This document shows positions 36,154-47,445 of a stretch of 64,000 nucleotides of DNA, piece after piece. Each line of letters opens with the position of its first letter. Within the stretch, counting starts at the first letter, position 1. The notes beneath the pieces were generated by a model. That model ran no database searches and was not told where the DNA came from. It saw nothing but the letters and a program-made list of their open reading frames with translations. Both the position numbers and the translations under genes were made by a program. This DNA comes from Asterella californica (Eukaryota > Streptophyta > Marchantiopsida > Marchantiales > Aytoniaceae), in contig JAYKYS010000002.1 of NCBI GenBank assembly GCA_036924285.1, positions 44,159,501 to 44,223,500 of the forward strand. Reading direction: 5' to 3'.

Positions 36154-37995
36154 TGTCGTAGTGCATGACGTTCAAGGTGCGGAAATGGAACTTCAGAAGA
36201 CACTCAACCTGCATTTGTTCAGGAAGCTGCACCCTAGCTTATCAAGCTGGGCAGGAGCTAAGCTGGGGCCATGCTTGACAAGCTGCTCCTTAGCTTAAAC
36301 TGAAATATCACCTTGAAAGAGGTCGAAGAGCATCAGAATGCAAAGCTCGGCGAGGAGAGCGACTTCGTGCTTCCAGTTTCGACATAAAGTGTTTTAAGTA
36401 GTAGTTAGTACGGGTTTTAGACTGAAAAATGTATGAAAGAGAGAAATCCGTCGATTCTAGCTCGTGACTCGAACTCAGAATCTGATAGCGTGAGTGTGTA
36501 GGTGTTCACAAATACTATAGTTTTGACTCCTTGTTCATTAAAAATGGAGTTGTATGCAGAAGTTAGCATAGAGAAGGCTAGTAAAGACTTCATAAGAAAA
36601 TTTCTTAGCAAAAGCATATGTACAGGAAGTTTAACAGTTTTGAACGGAACCAAAGGCCATCCCAGTGATATGGCGCCTGCCTAGGAGGGAAGTGGTCTCA
36701 GGATCAATCCCTCCTGGTCTCTGGTTCCTATTCCGGCATGTTGGCCTCCCGGATGGGAGTCTATGTTGGGTGTGCAGCCATGTCATGCATATCTAGGGGC
36801 GGGAGACCGGTATCTCCTTTAATCGTGGGCTTCCTGACCTAAGCCTCCGCATGCCATCCTGAATATACTATGGGAGATACCTGGTGCGCATATGGGGGGG
36901 CTGTAAGCCTTGTGGGACAGCCTCATAAGTGTTAGGGCTTCGGCCTACATTGGATGGCTTGTAGTATATTCATGGTGGCATCAAGATGGCATCAAGGGCA
37001 CGGGAAACTTTTGTCAATCTATTATTTATCCATCGAGTCGGTTTAGCAATGGCGAAGGAAGCAATGTGACGTTTTACAGTGAAGGAGTCTGCTTTACAAA
37101 GGCAGTCGTGTACTGTTATTTAAAAGAGGGTCAGTTTTGCAAAAAAAGAGTTTTGTACGTAAGGACAGTAGGGGGGCAGCTTAAGCTGGGGGCCTGCTTG
37201 TGATAAGCGACTGTACTTATAAGGACAGCAGGGGGGCAGCTTAGCTTGGCCCTTAAGCTTTTAGGTTAAATACCTGCGACGGCTGGAGATCGAGGACATC
37301 TTTTGAGGAGACTTTTTTACACAGAGCTGGGAGCTGAAGCGAAAGGAGAAGCTTAGAGGCTGAGGGAGATCAATTTTTTCTGACTGAACTGAATTGAGGA
37401 ATTGGGTGATCGTGACAGAGGGACGGACAAGTATTTGGGGGACTGAGAGCAGTTTGGAGGCAGAATTTCTTCTGATCGGACAGGAGGCAGTTTTATTGAA
37501 GGAGATCATTTTGATAATCTGCAAGGGACTCTTGATTGACGCTGGATTAAATTCTTGATAGTTTTCAGTTGGAAGGTTGACGGAGAGAGAAGATTAAGAG
37601 TTTGGGGTCTGAATTTCACCTACCAGACTTGAATTGAGGTGAATTTGGTGGAAAGAGAGCATTATTTGAGTGAAGGGACTGGGACTGAGACTGAGAAGGT
37701 CAGGTTTTCTGAGAAATTTCAGTGCTGAAGCTGTCGTTGGGAGGGATACAAGGCGTTGGAGTTTCAAATCTTCATCGGCTGTAGGTTCTGGAGAGAAATC
37801 TGCTGGAGAAAAGACTAGTTGGGTGGGAATTGGCTGTTTGGCATATGCGGTGATCAACGTAAGGAGTTGAGTAGAGATAGGTTGTAAATTGATATATGTG
37901 GAGGACTATTGAGTGTGTTTGGAAGAGAAATAAAGCATCGTGAGTTCAGTTTTCTCCTATCTGTTATCTCAGCCAGAAGGCTGTGATAGATCCTT
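36154..37995 (+). mobile_element. Probable 3' LTR of element B (about 1.8 kb)
   Basis: It starts TGTCGTAG right after the polypurine tract. It ends, within tens of bases, where homology to another gypsy protease begins near 37,998. No coding capacity is seen. It contains a tRNA-like module (about 36,655-36,725) and AAGCTT/AGCTTA-rich direct repeats at 36,230-36,300 and 37,160-37,260. Apart from the first six bases it does not resemble the LTR at 23,105-24,809, so the two gypsy elements belong to different LTR subfamilies. Confidence 0.5.
36655..36725 (+). repeat. tRNA-like (SINE-like) module
   Basis: The sequence agtgatatggcgcctgcct resembles a tRNA D-arm/A box of the 'aatggataaggcgtctg' type. 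It is followed at tRNA spacing by the B-box-like ggatcaatccc. A complementary ggaggga/tccctcc pair surrounds the B box like a T arm. About 180 bp of unrelated GC-rich sequence follow, as in the body of a tRNA-derived SINE. Confidence 0.4.
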
Positions 37996-37997
37996 CT

Positions 37998-39933
37998 TCT
38001 GCGCACCACCACAATCCCGCTCTATAGTGGTACTCAACGAAAATCCTAGAACTCTTCACTCACCCTTGGAAGTGATTTCTCCCTCAGATGATCTCGATTG
38101 CGCTCGTGATTAGACGGTACAGTCAAGAATTGTACCGCTCTCGTCTCATCTTGACTTCGGATCCTAGCATAAGCAGATTCATCGTCCAGTATCTTTGTCT
38201 CCATCCGAGTTGCTATGATGAAAGGTTGACCAAGAATGAGCGGGTATGATGTTGCTTCTTGAACAAAGTAGTTTTGCTCGATAGCAACATCACCTACGTG
38301 CACTGTGATGTCTGGACAAGCTCCATACAAGTCTCCTCTTGTGTTGTTGGCTGCTCTTATGACCCACGCATGCTCTGTGTCGATCGGCCACCTCTTCTTC
38401 TTGTACAGCTCCTTCGACATGATGTTGATTTTTGATCCATGATCGATCAGAGCAACCATCGGCTCATCCAAGTCTCCGATTCTCACCAACGCTCCGTTGT
38501 AGCTCGAGCCCAGTGACTGTGATTGTAATGACTTGAGCTTTGTTTTCCATCCTCTTCTTCATCTTCAAAATGTACCTTGCGCCTTCGATCTCTTTCTTCC
38601 TCTGAAGAATAAACACAGCACTTTGCAAGCTCTCTCTCTCTCATCCACAGACATCATAGTATCCAAAGCATGTGATAAACCAATCTCACACGTAATCTGT
38701 CGCTTCCGTTTGATGACATCGATGATGACATCATGAAACTCACGCTTAGCAATGCCCAACACTTCCCTCAAGATAAACTCCACCTTCGCATTCAGAATGT
38801 GATCTTCCAAGACTCCCTTCAAGTCTGGAAGCCTCGATGTCCGACTGTAGTTTGTATGCAGTCAGCATACCTTTCTCTTTATGAAACTCATTTGCTCTCT
38901 CTTTCGATGGAGAAGGAGCATCATCCATCGATAGATCTTGAGCTCCTGCATCTGGAAGCTCTTGACGAACCTTTTCTCCTCAAGTCTGTTTCTTTGAAGA
39001 AGTTCATTCCCCTGAATCCTCTGAATCTCACCTTCTCTTCTCTTCCAACAACGTTTTGTGTTGGTTCTTGACGATGTAAGCATGCACCGATAGAGCTTCT
39101 ATCGGATCCTCCCATCCAGTATCCTTTCGGATCGTAGCAGCTGTTCTCAACAACGTCTCACGTGTCATCTTCTCTTTCTGTTTCATGGAGATGACAGATG
39201 ACCACAATCCACTCGGTTCAACTTGCCCGTAAAACTTCTCTCAGCTTGATCCTCAACTCTCGTGCCATAGGTTCCAGCTTCCACCATTGCAACTGCTTGC
39301 GCTGATAGGTGGTCCTCAACCAACTTCTTCATCCCTCCTCTATCAAAGTTGGTCTGAAGAAGTGCACCAGTATCCCTCAGCGCTACCTTCTCATCCTTCC
39401 AAAAGATCACTCCTTGCTGTAAGATATCAGTGAACTCCTTACAATCTCTACGTGGGTGATCGGTACCATCGCACCAGATACACTGCTGGATCCAGCCTTG
39501 CTTCTCAACCGGTCTTGCTCCGCTTGTAGACCCCTTCTCCTCCAATCTTGTGAGCTTGATCTGCAGATCTCACATTCCATGCAAAATCTCCTCAAGGTTT
39601 GAATCATCCTTCTTCGGAGATACTACAAGTGCCTGAACAACTGGAACAACTGGAACAACTGGTACTATCTGTCTAGCAACAGGAACCACTGATCAGACTA
39701 CAGGAACAAGTGTTATAGTTATAGGTGTTGGCGTCAGTCTCCTAACAGGAACCTTCTCTCGTCTCCGCTCTCTCTTGGTAAGCAGACCAACAGTTTCCTC
39801 AACCTTCTTCCAGCTACTGGTCAATCCATCGTCCTCCTCCCGGTCTTCCAGAAGTACCCCTAGCTTCTCCTGCAACTTCTCATCTGCAGCCCGAAGAAAT
39901 AGCTCTGTCTTGTTGGACTGCAACATCAACTTC
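37998..39933 (-). pseudogene. Gypsy gag-protease (element D), degenerate
   Basis: On the minus strand the gag C-terminal half (39,693-39,933) has TELFLRAADEKLQEKL. Next come a Pro/Val/Thr-rich linker and one zinc knuckle CIWCDGTDHPRRDC (39183-39545; CX2CX4HX4C). Helical blocks follow (38565-39115; SLGIAKREFHDVIIDVIKRK-like). The retropepsin (38046-38489) has VALIDHGSKINIMS, NNTRGDLYGACPDI and LILGQPFI. The catalytic triad is D-H-G where D-T/S-G is usual. Stops and frame changes separate the blocks. The left end runs into the element B LTR and the right end into element G copy 2, so both flanks are later insertions. The nearest relative in the window is the gag-protease at 60.1-62.4 kb. Confidence 0.8.
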
Positions 39934-41535
39934 TGTAGTGACGCAGGATTACTCCTTTTGCCCATTTAGTATACAAGATATCGTTCCCACAGAGGATTTG
40001 TACAAGTAATGCTGCTCTAAGTTCTAAGATCTGTTCAAACACACAAACACACGGGTTTTGTCTAGGAATCCCGTCTTCTCACAAAACCACGCGTCTTCCA
40101 GGTACGCCAAAATATACTCTGGATCTAAATAAACAACTACTAACTAAAATATCACACAACTATTCACAGAGAAGCTCGGGAAGATGATCTTCCTGCTTCC
40201 AGATCACTTCTTCCGGTCTTCTCAGTACCGTCTTCTCGAAGCGATTCTCGTCTTCTGGGGGTTCATCTCGTCTTCTCACACCTCCAGAAGAATGTCATGC
40301 TTCGCAGAAGTCGACTATCACGGCTGTTACACCTTACTCTCGCACTCACATTACAACGGGTTAGATCAATCACAAGGTGTATGCCCCCTGTAGTCTTCCC
40401 AGGCTTCTGCCTACGGAAATAGTCTTCCTGCAGCACTACAACGACATTCACCTTCACAGACGCTCAATAGAAGTCTTGGAAGCTCACTAGAAGAAGGTAA
40501 GAAGATGGGGAAGATGAGAGAAGATGGGAAAGAAGATAAAGTCCAAACAAGAGAAAACAAGATGAAAAGGAGAAATTAAGATTCCGACAGGCTTCTAGTC
40601 CGGATCTTGACTAACAAGCCATCCCTGCTTGTAATAGTTTGGGGAGGAAGACAACAAACATGTGTACGGTTGCATCGTCTTCTACTCGAAGATGTCGTCT
40701 TCTGCTGTGGGAAGAAGGCTTCTTTCTTGTTCACTTCGCTACTCTGACTACTCTGTCTTCTAGGATCCCTTACCCATAAGACCGTCCGTACGTAGATCCC
40801 AAGTGCTCTACTGAACGAGCCAAGCTACACTTCCACAACTGCTGACAGTCACCGCCACTCAAGAAGAACACTTCTCATGCACAATTGGGAGCGAATTCAA
40901 GGAACCCACCATCCAGAAGACATGAACAAAGCTTCTGCACTCAAATCCACAATCTATTCCCCGAGAAGAAGTCACAATGGCATTGGGAAGCTCACTCCCT
41001 CTACTTCCTGTGTCTACTCCTCGACACACCAGTCTAGTCAACAGGACTGCACGAGGATGCCGTTCCCTGCTCCTAAACTGTCCACTACCTCTATCTACAT
41101 CTTCGAACCACTGCTGGTACGAGCATGCAGACCCCTCCTGTGTATTCCATGACTATTCGTATGTTTCCAACAACGGGTGTAGTGTGCGAAGAACTGTCTA
41201 TCCTGTGTCTCCTCTCTAATGTGTCTCGTCTGCCTGCACCATCGGATCGATATGTGTGTGCAGTAGCTACAGAATCTATCTCCTACTCTTCTATCCTACT
41301 TATGTCGCTGCCATGAGAACCAGGGGAGACGACCACCAGGGAGAGAGAGACGCTGACAGGAGGCTGCCAGTCCACATGCAAGCGGTTCCCCCTCCTAATT
41401 AGCCATCCACCTTGTTTCTCCTACGCTACCTATGCTGCCACATGGTGTCCTAACTAATTTTACACGAAAAACTGCCACCCTTAAGATAGCATGTTTGGTC
41501 TTACTAAACTGGGAGTGTGTCACTTCGGTTACTAT

Positions 41536-44500
41536 CTATTCTGATTGCACGGAGGCAACCTCTACCTGATCTGCTCCTATCGGAGCTACTAGTTCGGCTT
41601 CTGATGGACTGGGAAGCCCTGCACTTACCTCGGGTGTCACTGAGGTAGCTTCCCTCTCATCGCTTTTCGCTGGTCCTGCTATCGCTGCGGCTGTGTCTTC
41701 CTTGACTTCGGCTTCTGCTTCGGAAGACAGAAGCGTCTTCTGGTAAGTAGAGTCGAGTGGTGCGTCTTCTGTCTTCTGAGGCACGGGTGCGGTACTAGGG
41801 ACCATGGCGACCTCATAGGGGTCCGGTGTCGGAGTGTAATCCGTCTACCTAGGAAAGCGCCGGGCTTCTGGCTGTGGTTGTTTACTCAAGAGGTTGGCTT
41901 TCAGGACACAATAGGGCTCTAAACAATCTCACAGATGTGTAAGATCTAGTAAAATGCTCAGAAAGCGGAATTCAGGTCTAGCTGGCAGTAATAGGATCCG
42001 ACGGTAAACTTTGACACTCACGGAGAAGAAAACTATGAAGGTTTAGACTTCTAAACTCCCCCTACATGCAAATGAGGTACTACTGAACTCACACACGAAG
42101 TTTCAGCCTGAGATCAAATTCTGACACGGAGATATGGACAGAAAAGTTCTGAGCAAGAAAACTACGGCAATTTCTGGTACCTAGATGGCTATTTCGACCT
42201 ATAACAGAAGATTAGTTCTATCAATTTCAAATATTCTTACAGGATTTGGAGTCTACAGGATGCTGAACACCCCTGTGAAGTTGGGACTCCTGACTGTACA
42301 CAGAACTCCAGATCTCCTCCTCTGAAGTCGCTGCTCTAGATTAAGAGCTTTTCAGACCCCCTCTGCTTCAGTTGCCGCCCTGAATTACTCAGTCACTCAA
42401 TCGATGCGAAACTTTTTCGGAAATCGTAGCTCTGCTGCCAGAGAACACAACCTCGAAGTTTTGAAGCAATTTCCTCAAATCTGCTGCAAGTGAAACTGAA
42501 AACCCTAAATCCAACAAAAGTGATTCAATTCTAGCACAGTTCGAACTTCAATTGGTCATAACTTCGTCTTTATTGCCTCAAATCGATCGAAAATTTCATT
42601 GGAAGTGCTTGGCATGACGAGCTCTACCCTCCTGTGCGCTCAGATCTCGAAGTCTCCCCACCAAATGCTCGAACTCTCCTTTAGAGCTCTATTTCTAAAT
42701 TTAGAGTTAAACTAAAGACAAAAACAGACCAATGGGAGTTCATAGCTCCACTTGGTTGTCCTTTAGTGCCCTAATCCACATGGTAACTCAACTTCACTCA
42801 AAGGCTACCACGTCAGCCCCTAAAGTGCCAGCGTAAATCTTAAACTTCACCCGAAGGCATGTAAAATAACACGTAACCCTAAAAGATAACTTAACCAATC
42901 TAGAAAGCGTGCATGGGCGACAAGTAAGTACAACCCATGAGCTTAAACCTCTATCAGCATGGAAACCCTAAGTTATGTACTTTCACAATATAGATAAGCA
43001 TGATATCATTTGCACAAGCGCAAGAGTGCTTGAACAAGATAGCGTGGGAAGAAGCGTGGAAAGATGCGGTTGCAGGTGTCGGAAGCGAGGGAAGACCATA
43101 AAGTGTCTTCACTCCTTCTATCTGTCGATCTAAGTACCTGAACATGCTCTCCCGGCATTCCATCAACATTGTCTTGGACTCGCTGTCCCATCCTCTAGCC
43201 AAGGTAAGTAACTTCCTACTCGCAGTGAAGTTGAACTTCTTCCGAAGCGCTTCCACCGACTGTGCTAGCATCTCCTGTGCACGAGCCTCCGCTGCTTCCC
43301 GCTGCGTCTTCTCAACTGCAACTCGCGCTTGTGCGGCTTCTCGCTGCGTCTTCCATGTGGTCTGCTCCTCTGCGAGGGCGGTGATCTTCTCCCGCACTCG
43401 AAAGACCTCCTGATCACGTTGCTGTACACGCGCCTGCAACTCTTGGTTGCTCTTCCGAAGCTGCACCAGCTCCTTGGCAGAAGCGGCTGCTTCCGTCTTG
43501 TATCTGGCTGCGAGCTTCTCCGTGGTGCAGAGACTAGCTTCCAGCGACTCCGTCTTCTTCTGGTCTTCTCCCTGTCGCAGCAAGGTGCGCAGGCCGAATC
43601 CAGGTTGCAAGGGCCTCTCCTGAGCCTTCGCTCTCTTCTCCAGCAACTCCATAGCTGGCTGGATCTCCTTGTGGAAGTAGGCGCTGAACTCCTCCAGTCG
43701 TCTTCCTGCGGAAGACAAGTTCATCTCCACCACTCGCTCTGAGGTGTCGACTTCGTCTTCCAGAGACAAGGAAGCCTCTTCCACCACAATGGCCTTCATC
43801 TTCTGCGCACGAGAAGAAGCTACTCTTCTCATCTTCCGGGGTGGAAGATCCCTCATGGCAGGAGCGGCTCTCTTCACTGCGCTTCCTCGCATCGCAGTAG
43901 GAGTATCCCTTCTTCTCTTGTCCTCTGGAGTCTTCGGAAGACTACCAAGTGTTGCAGAAGCGGTCTTCTGCTCCGATCGGGTACTCAGCAGTTCTTCCTC
44001 CGAGTCAGACTCCGATCCTGAATGAATGAGGGAGATGGGTGTTCTAGGTACACTTCTAGGACCCATCTTCCTCGGTGGCGTGACTTCTTCCGACCCACTA
44101 GACTCGTCTTCCCTCACCAGAACCGTCTTCTGGTGAGAGCCGAGTCTCAACTATGACATCAGAGTGGGAGGGGGAGTTGCGGCTGCTGCTCGATCGTCGT
44201 CTTCCGAGGTCTCCTTCTTCTCTTCCTGTTACCTTATTGGCCCAAGATCCCCCATGGCTACGTACAGGTAGCAGAGGAAAGGTGTCAAGTGTCCTCCCGC
44301 CGGGGTACCCAAGTACGCTAGCTCTGTCTGTACATAGTTGTGGACGTATGCGCCCCAGTAGATGGGCACTCTTTCATCCCACACTGCTTCCAGGAACTCT
44401 ACGTCATGATCTCCTAAGTACCTCGTCTTCTGCGCTTTCCCCTTGGGGAAGAGATGCAGAAACAGCTTCGCCAGAAGTCGCTTCTTTGGCTCCCGGTAAG

Positions 44501-44949
44501 ATTCAATCTTCCACCCATTTCTATCTTGCCTGTCTTCCACGAAAAGACAAGTGGTGCTCCCAGACACATGTCACGTACTCACGACACTGGGCAAAATCTT
44601 CTTCTCAAACCAGTACCCTTGGTCCTCGGAGTCTGGCCTGTGAAGAGCCCTGCGCCACCAATCTTCAGTCCAGGAAGATGGTCTTCCTCGAGCTACTCCT
44701 GCCTTCGCATGTACACGGTTGCGAGGTGGCAATGCTGCCCACACCTCCTCCAGAAGTCCCTGATCTGCGAGGTTCCAATCCCACAGGAAGAAGTCGAGAC
44801 CCAACTCCTTGAGGAAAGGAGTGGCCTCGGCCAATTCTGCCGCTGGTAACACCAAGCCTCACGGATGCATCGTCATACTGGAAGATCTGTTGCACTAAGC
44901 CACAAGCACCTACTATGAGCTGAAGGCTCAGTCCTTCCCAAGTGCCCAC
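41536..44949 (-). pseudogene. Coiled-coil ORF of element G, copy 2 (interrupted)
   Basis: The N-terminal domain is carried by frames 44949-44571 and 44229-44567, the latter with VPIYWGAYVHNYVQTELAYL. The linker, coiled coil and helical segment lie in one open frame 44150-42954. Here the codon that is TAG in copy 1 reads CAG, so the coiled coil joins the following helical segment. The acidic tail (41536-41805) is separated by the 1.2 kb insertion at 41,826-43,045. A TGA near 44,570 and a stop near 44,155 break the N-terminal half. Neither copy is intact, but the two together define a longer ancestral protein of unknown function. Confidence 0.5.
41826..43045. mobile_element. Unassigned 1.2 kb insertion in element G copy 2
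   Basis: The block begins tgtcggagtgtaatcc at the point where copies 1 and 2 stop matching and ends where they match again (ggaagatgcggttgcaggtg). It is non-coding and lacks GAAGAC enrichment. The TG start suggests a solo LTR, but about 200 bp of element G are missing at the site and no target duplication is visible. A deletion must have accompanied or followed the insertion. Confidence 0.5.
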
Positions 44950-46763
44950 AGTCTAGCTTCTACTTCTCAGAAGACGAAACTAGTCTTCCAGAAGACAGCT
45001 ACTCCGTCTTCCGGGATTCTAACAGTACTTCCTAGATAGCTCTCGTCTTCCAAGCTATATCTAAACAATCCTATCTAAGCAAGGTCTCGCATGGATTACC
45101 AAGAAGACAACTCACCTTGCATTACATCCTACTTCCTATCAGAAGATACAAGATTCGCGAAACATAAAGTGCATGACAGGTTCAGAAGATGGTTGCGGGC
45201 TCCTGCGGTGACAGTGGCCTCTGGGACACTTGGGACAGTTTCCGATTTAATGTCTTTCTCGGAAGACCTCCCGAAGTCAGACTTCCCTTCACCGGTCTCA
45301 CCTGTCTTCGTCTTCCTACGCGCAATCTATCCTCACAACAGGCTCAAGACAATTGCACGCTATTCTTCTGACTTCTCACCTCTCATACACACTCAGAAGA
45401 AGCTTGCTGCTCGGTGGGAAGACATGACCCTCAATCATTCTCTCCAGATTCTGCCAGCAAGTCTTCTCACGACTCTCTTCTAAGTTTGGGAAGAAGAAGA
45501 AACGGCTGCTATGGGTCGGACAGAAGAGACCCGAAATGGACCCTCACGTCTTCTTGCTCGTTTTGTCAGCCTTTCAGTCTTCTAGTCTCTCTAGGAAGAT
45601 GTGGAGTTGAGAAGCTTAGAAGACCGAGAGGCACAGGCCTAGTTCCCGACTTCCAACTTCTCGAAATAACAAAAGAACTCACCACACCACTCAGGATTCG
45701 TACCAAGCCTCTCTTAACACAAAAGCAACACAAATCCACTCTTGATACGAATTGGTTATAGTCGACTTCCGAAGACTGTCTTTCGAAGACAGTCAAGTTT
45801 AAGAAGCGTCTTCCCAAGATGTTCCCATCTTCCGAAGCATCTTCTGTTCCAGGTTTCGGGGGTAGAGAGGTAGTAGGGTAGGGAAATTGATAGCTGAGAT
45901 CATCAATTTGAGGACGATGGGTAGGGAAGCTCGAATTGAACTCAGGAAGAAGTAGGAAGATGCCTAACAGAAATTGGGCAGCGCTTCCGCACCCAATGTC
46001 ACAATAGGAAAAATGGAGGTGGGGGTAATCGATCAGGCTGCTTGCAACCAACCGGAGAAGCGCGGGGGATACTAAACAAGGACGAGAAGAAATGGGAAGG
46101 GGAAAGAACGTGGGGAAGAACCTCTACAGTCTTCTTTTGCTTCCCGAGTTGCCTTCGACCTTCTGCGCGCTTCTGGCTCTGGTCCTAGCTCCAATGCGAC
46201 TCCACACGGCTACGTCCGCTGTCAGTTTCTGACCACGCCTCAATTCCACCTTCGATTCTACTCAGCTGCTTCCAATGTCAGCTTCCCGGGAGCTCACAAA
46301 AACGCCTTTGCTCCCTGCCTTCCGTGCTTCAGCAATTCGGTCTCGCCCTTCGTCTAGCTGCCAACTGGTCCTCATCTTGCTCGCTTTCCTCTCTCGATTT
46401 TCTCTCTCGATTTCCTCTCGCGAAACTCACTCTCGGAAATCGATCTTCTCAAACGCGCTATGCTGCGGGAAGTTAGAATGCGCTAATGCGCTTCCTTCGC
46501 ATCTTCCCCGCAGATTAGGGGTTTCGACCCTAGGTGACTTACCGAACCTACCTACCTGTTCGGTGCGACCCAGTAGGTACAACCACTCCTTTACTGAAAA
46601 AGTTGTGGTTAGGCCTTCGCGGTTGCTGTCTTCCGGAAGATGGTTGTCTTCCGCCGTCTTCCCGTCTTCCGCCTTCCGAAGACGCAACTGAGAAGATGCT
46701 CTTCCGAAGATGGTCGTCTTTCGAAGAAGTCAACTTATTATTACAAACAGCTTGTAAGATCAT

Positions 46764-46869
46764 TGTCGTGCGCATACACATCGCTACACAACATACATCG
46801 CTGTCAGAGGTACACCACACATACACATAACACATGGACGATGTCATACACATACACAAGTGTACCACA
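46764..46869 (-). repeat. 106-bp repeat X, outer copy
   Basis: Identical by eye to 47167-47272. On the minus strand it starts TGTGGTACAC and ends CACGACA, so it has LTR-like TG..CA ends of its own. It is rich in acacatacaca runs. Confidence 0.85.
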
Positions 46870-46870
46870 A

Positions 46871-47164
46871 TAATCTGAATACAGAGATTACCATCTCCAA
46901 CACCACAACAAGGATTACTCACAAACGGTCAAGCCAAACCCACTCTAAACGCGAAGAGAATCCAGGTTACACTCAACTAGACTATCCACCATAGCCTGGA
47001 GCTTGAAGGCTCAACTCAAAGAACTAAGGCCTCCAAGCCCTACCTGCGAAGTTTACCCCTAGTGGGCTCTCTCTCCAACTCGCCCTAACGGCACTAACGG
47101 CCTTACCGGGATGCGCCACTTCGCACTCGGTCAACCTAGCCGAGGTGCCCAAATTGACGTGACA
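46871..47164 (-). repeat. 294-bp terminal repeat Y, 3' side
   Basis: Matches 56405-56698 over 294 bp with about four substitutions. On the minus strand it starts TGTCACGTC. Its position at both ends of the element makes it the main LTR component. It has no coding content. Confidence 0.8.
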
Positions 47165-47166
47165 GC

Positions 47167-47272
47167 TGTCGTGCGCATACACATCGCTACACAACATACA
47201 TCGCTGTCAGAGGTACACCACACATACACATAACACATGGACGATGTCATACACATACACAAGTGTACCACA
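47167..47272 (-). repeat. 106-bp repeat X, inner copy
   Basis: It follows the polypurine tract directly on the minus strand, where a 3' LTR should begin, and starts TGTGGTACAC. Two bases separate it from repeat Y. No copy of X exists next to the 5' repeat Y at 56,405-56,698. Confidence 0.8.
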
Positions 47273-47274
47273 AT

Positions 47275-47287
47275 CGCCCCCCTAACT
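47275..47287 (-). promoter_or_regulatory. Polypurine tract
   Basis: On the minus strand it reads AGTTAGGGGGGCG, two bases before TGTGGTACAC. It is the expected primer site for plus-strand DNA synthesis and fixes the start of the 3' terminal repeat unit. Confidence 0.65.
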
Positions 47288-47445
47288 GGCGGTTAGGTCC
47301 CTCTAACTCCAGATAGCTCCATATCCCAACTACGTGATACACACCTTCATGGGTGCAAGGATCAGGAGGCCGGGTGCTACATTGCCCCATCGTTAGTCGC
47401 CTGTCTGCAATCCATACCACGCAAAGATCTAATCGACTATCTCCG

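Larger units (their letters stand above)
39934..46759 (-). mobile_element. Element G, copy 2 (GAAGAC-rich), left portion
   Basis: It begins with the same tgtagtgacg edge as copy 1 and follows it to about 46,260, then continues another 500 bp in the same GAAGAC-rich style. It inserted into gypsy gag element D at 39,933. At 46,760 it is interrupted by the DNMT element. GAAGAC-bearing sequence resumes at 56,699 and fades by about 56,770. A 1.2 kb foreign block (about 41,826-43,045) replaces some 200 bp that copy 1 has. Confidence 0.6.
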
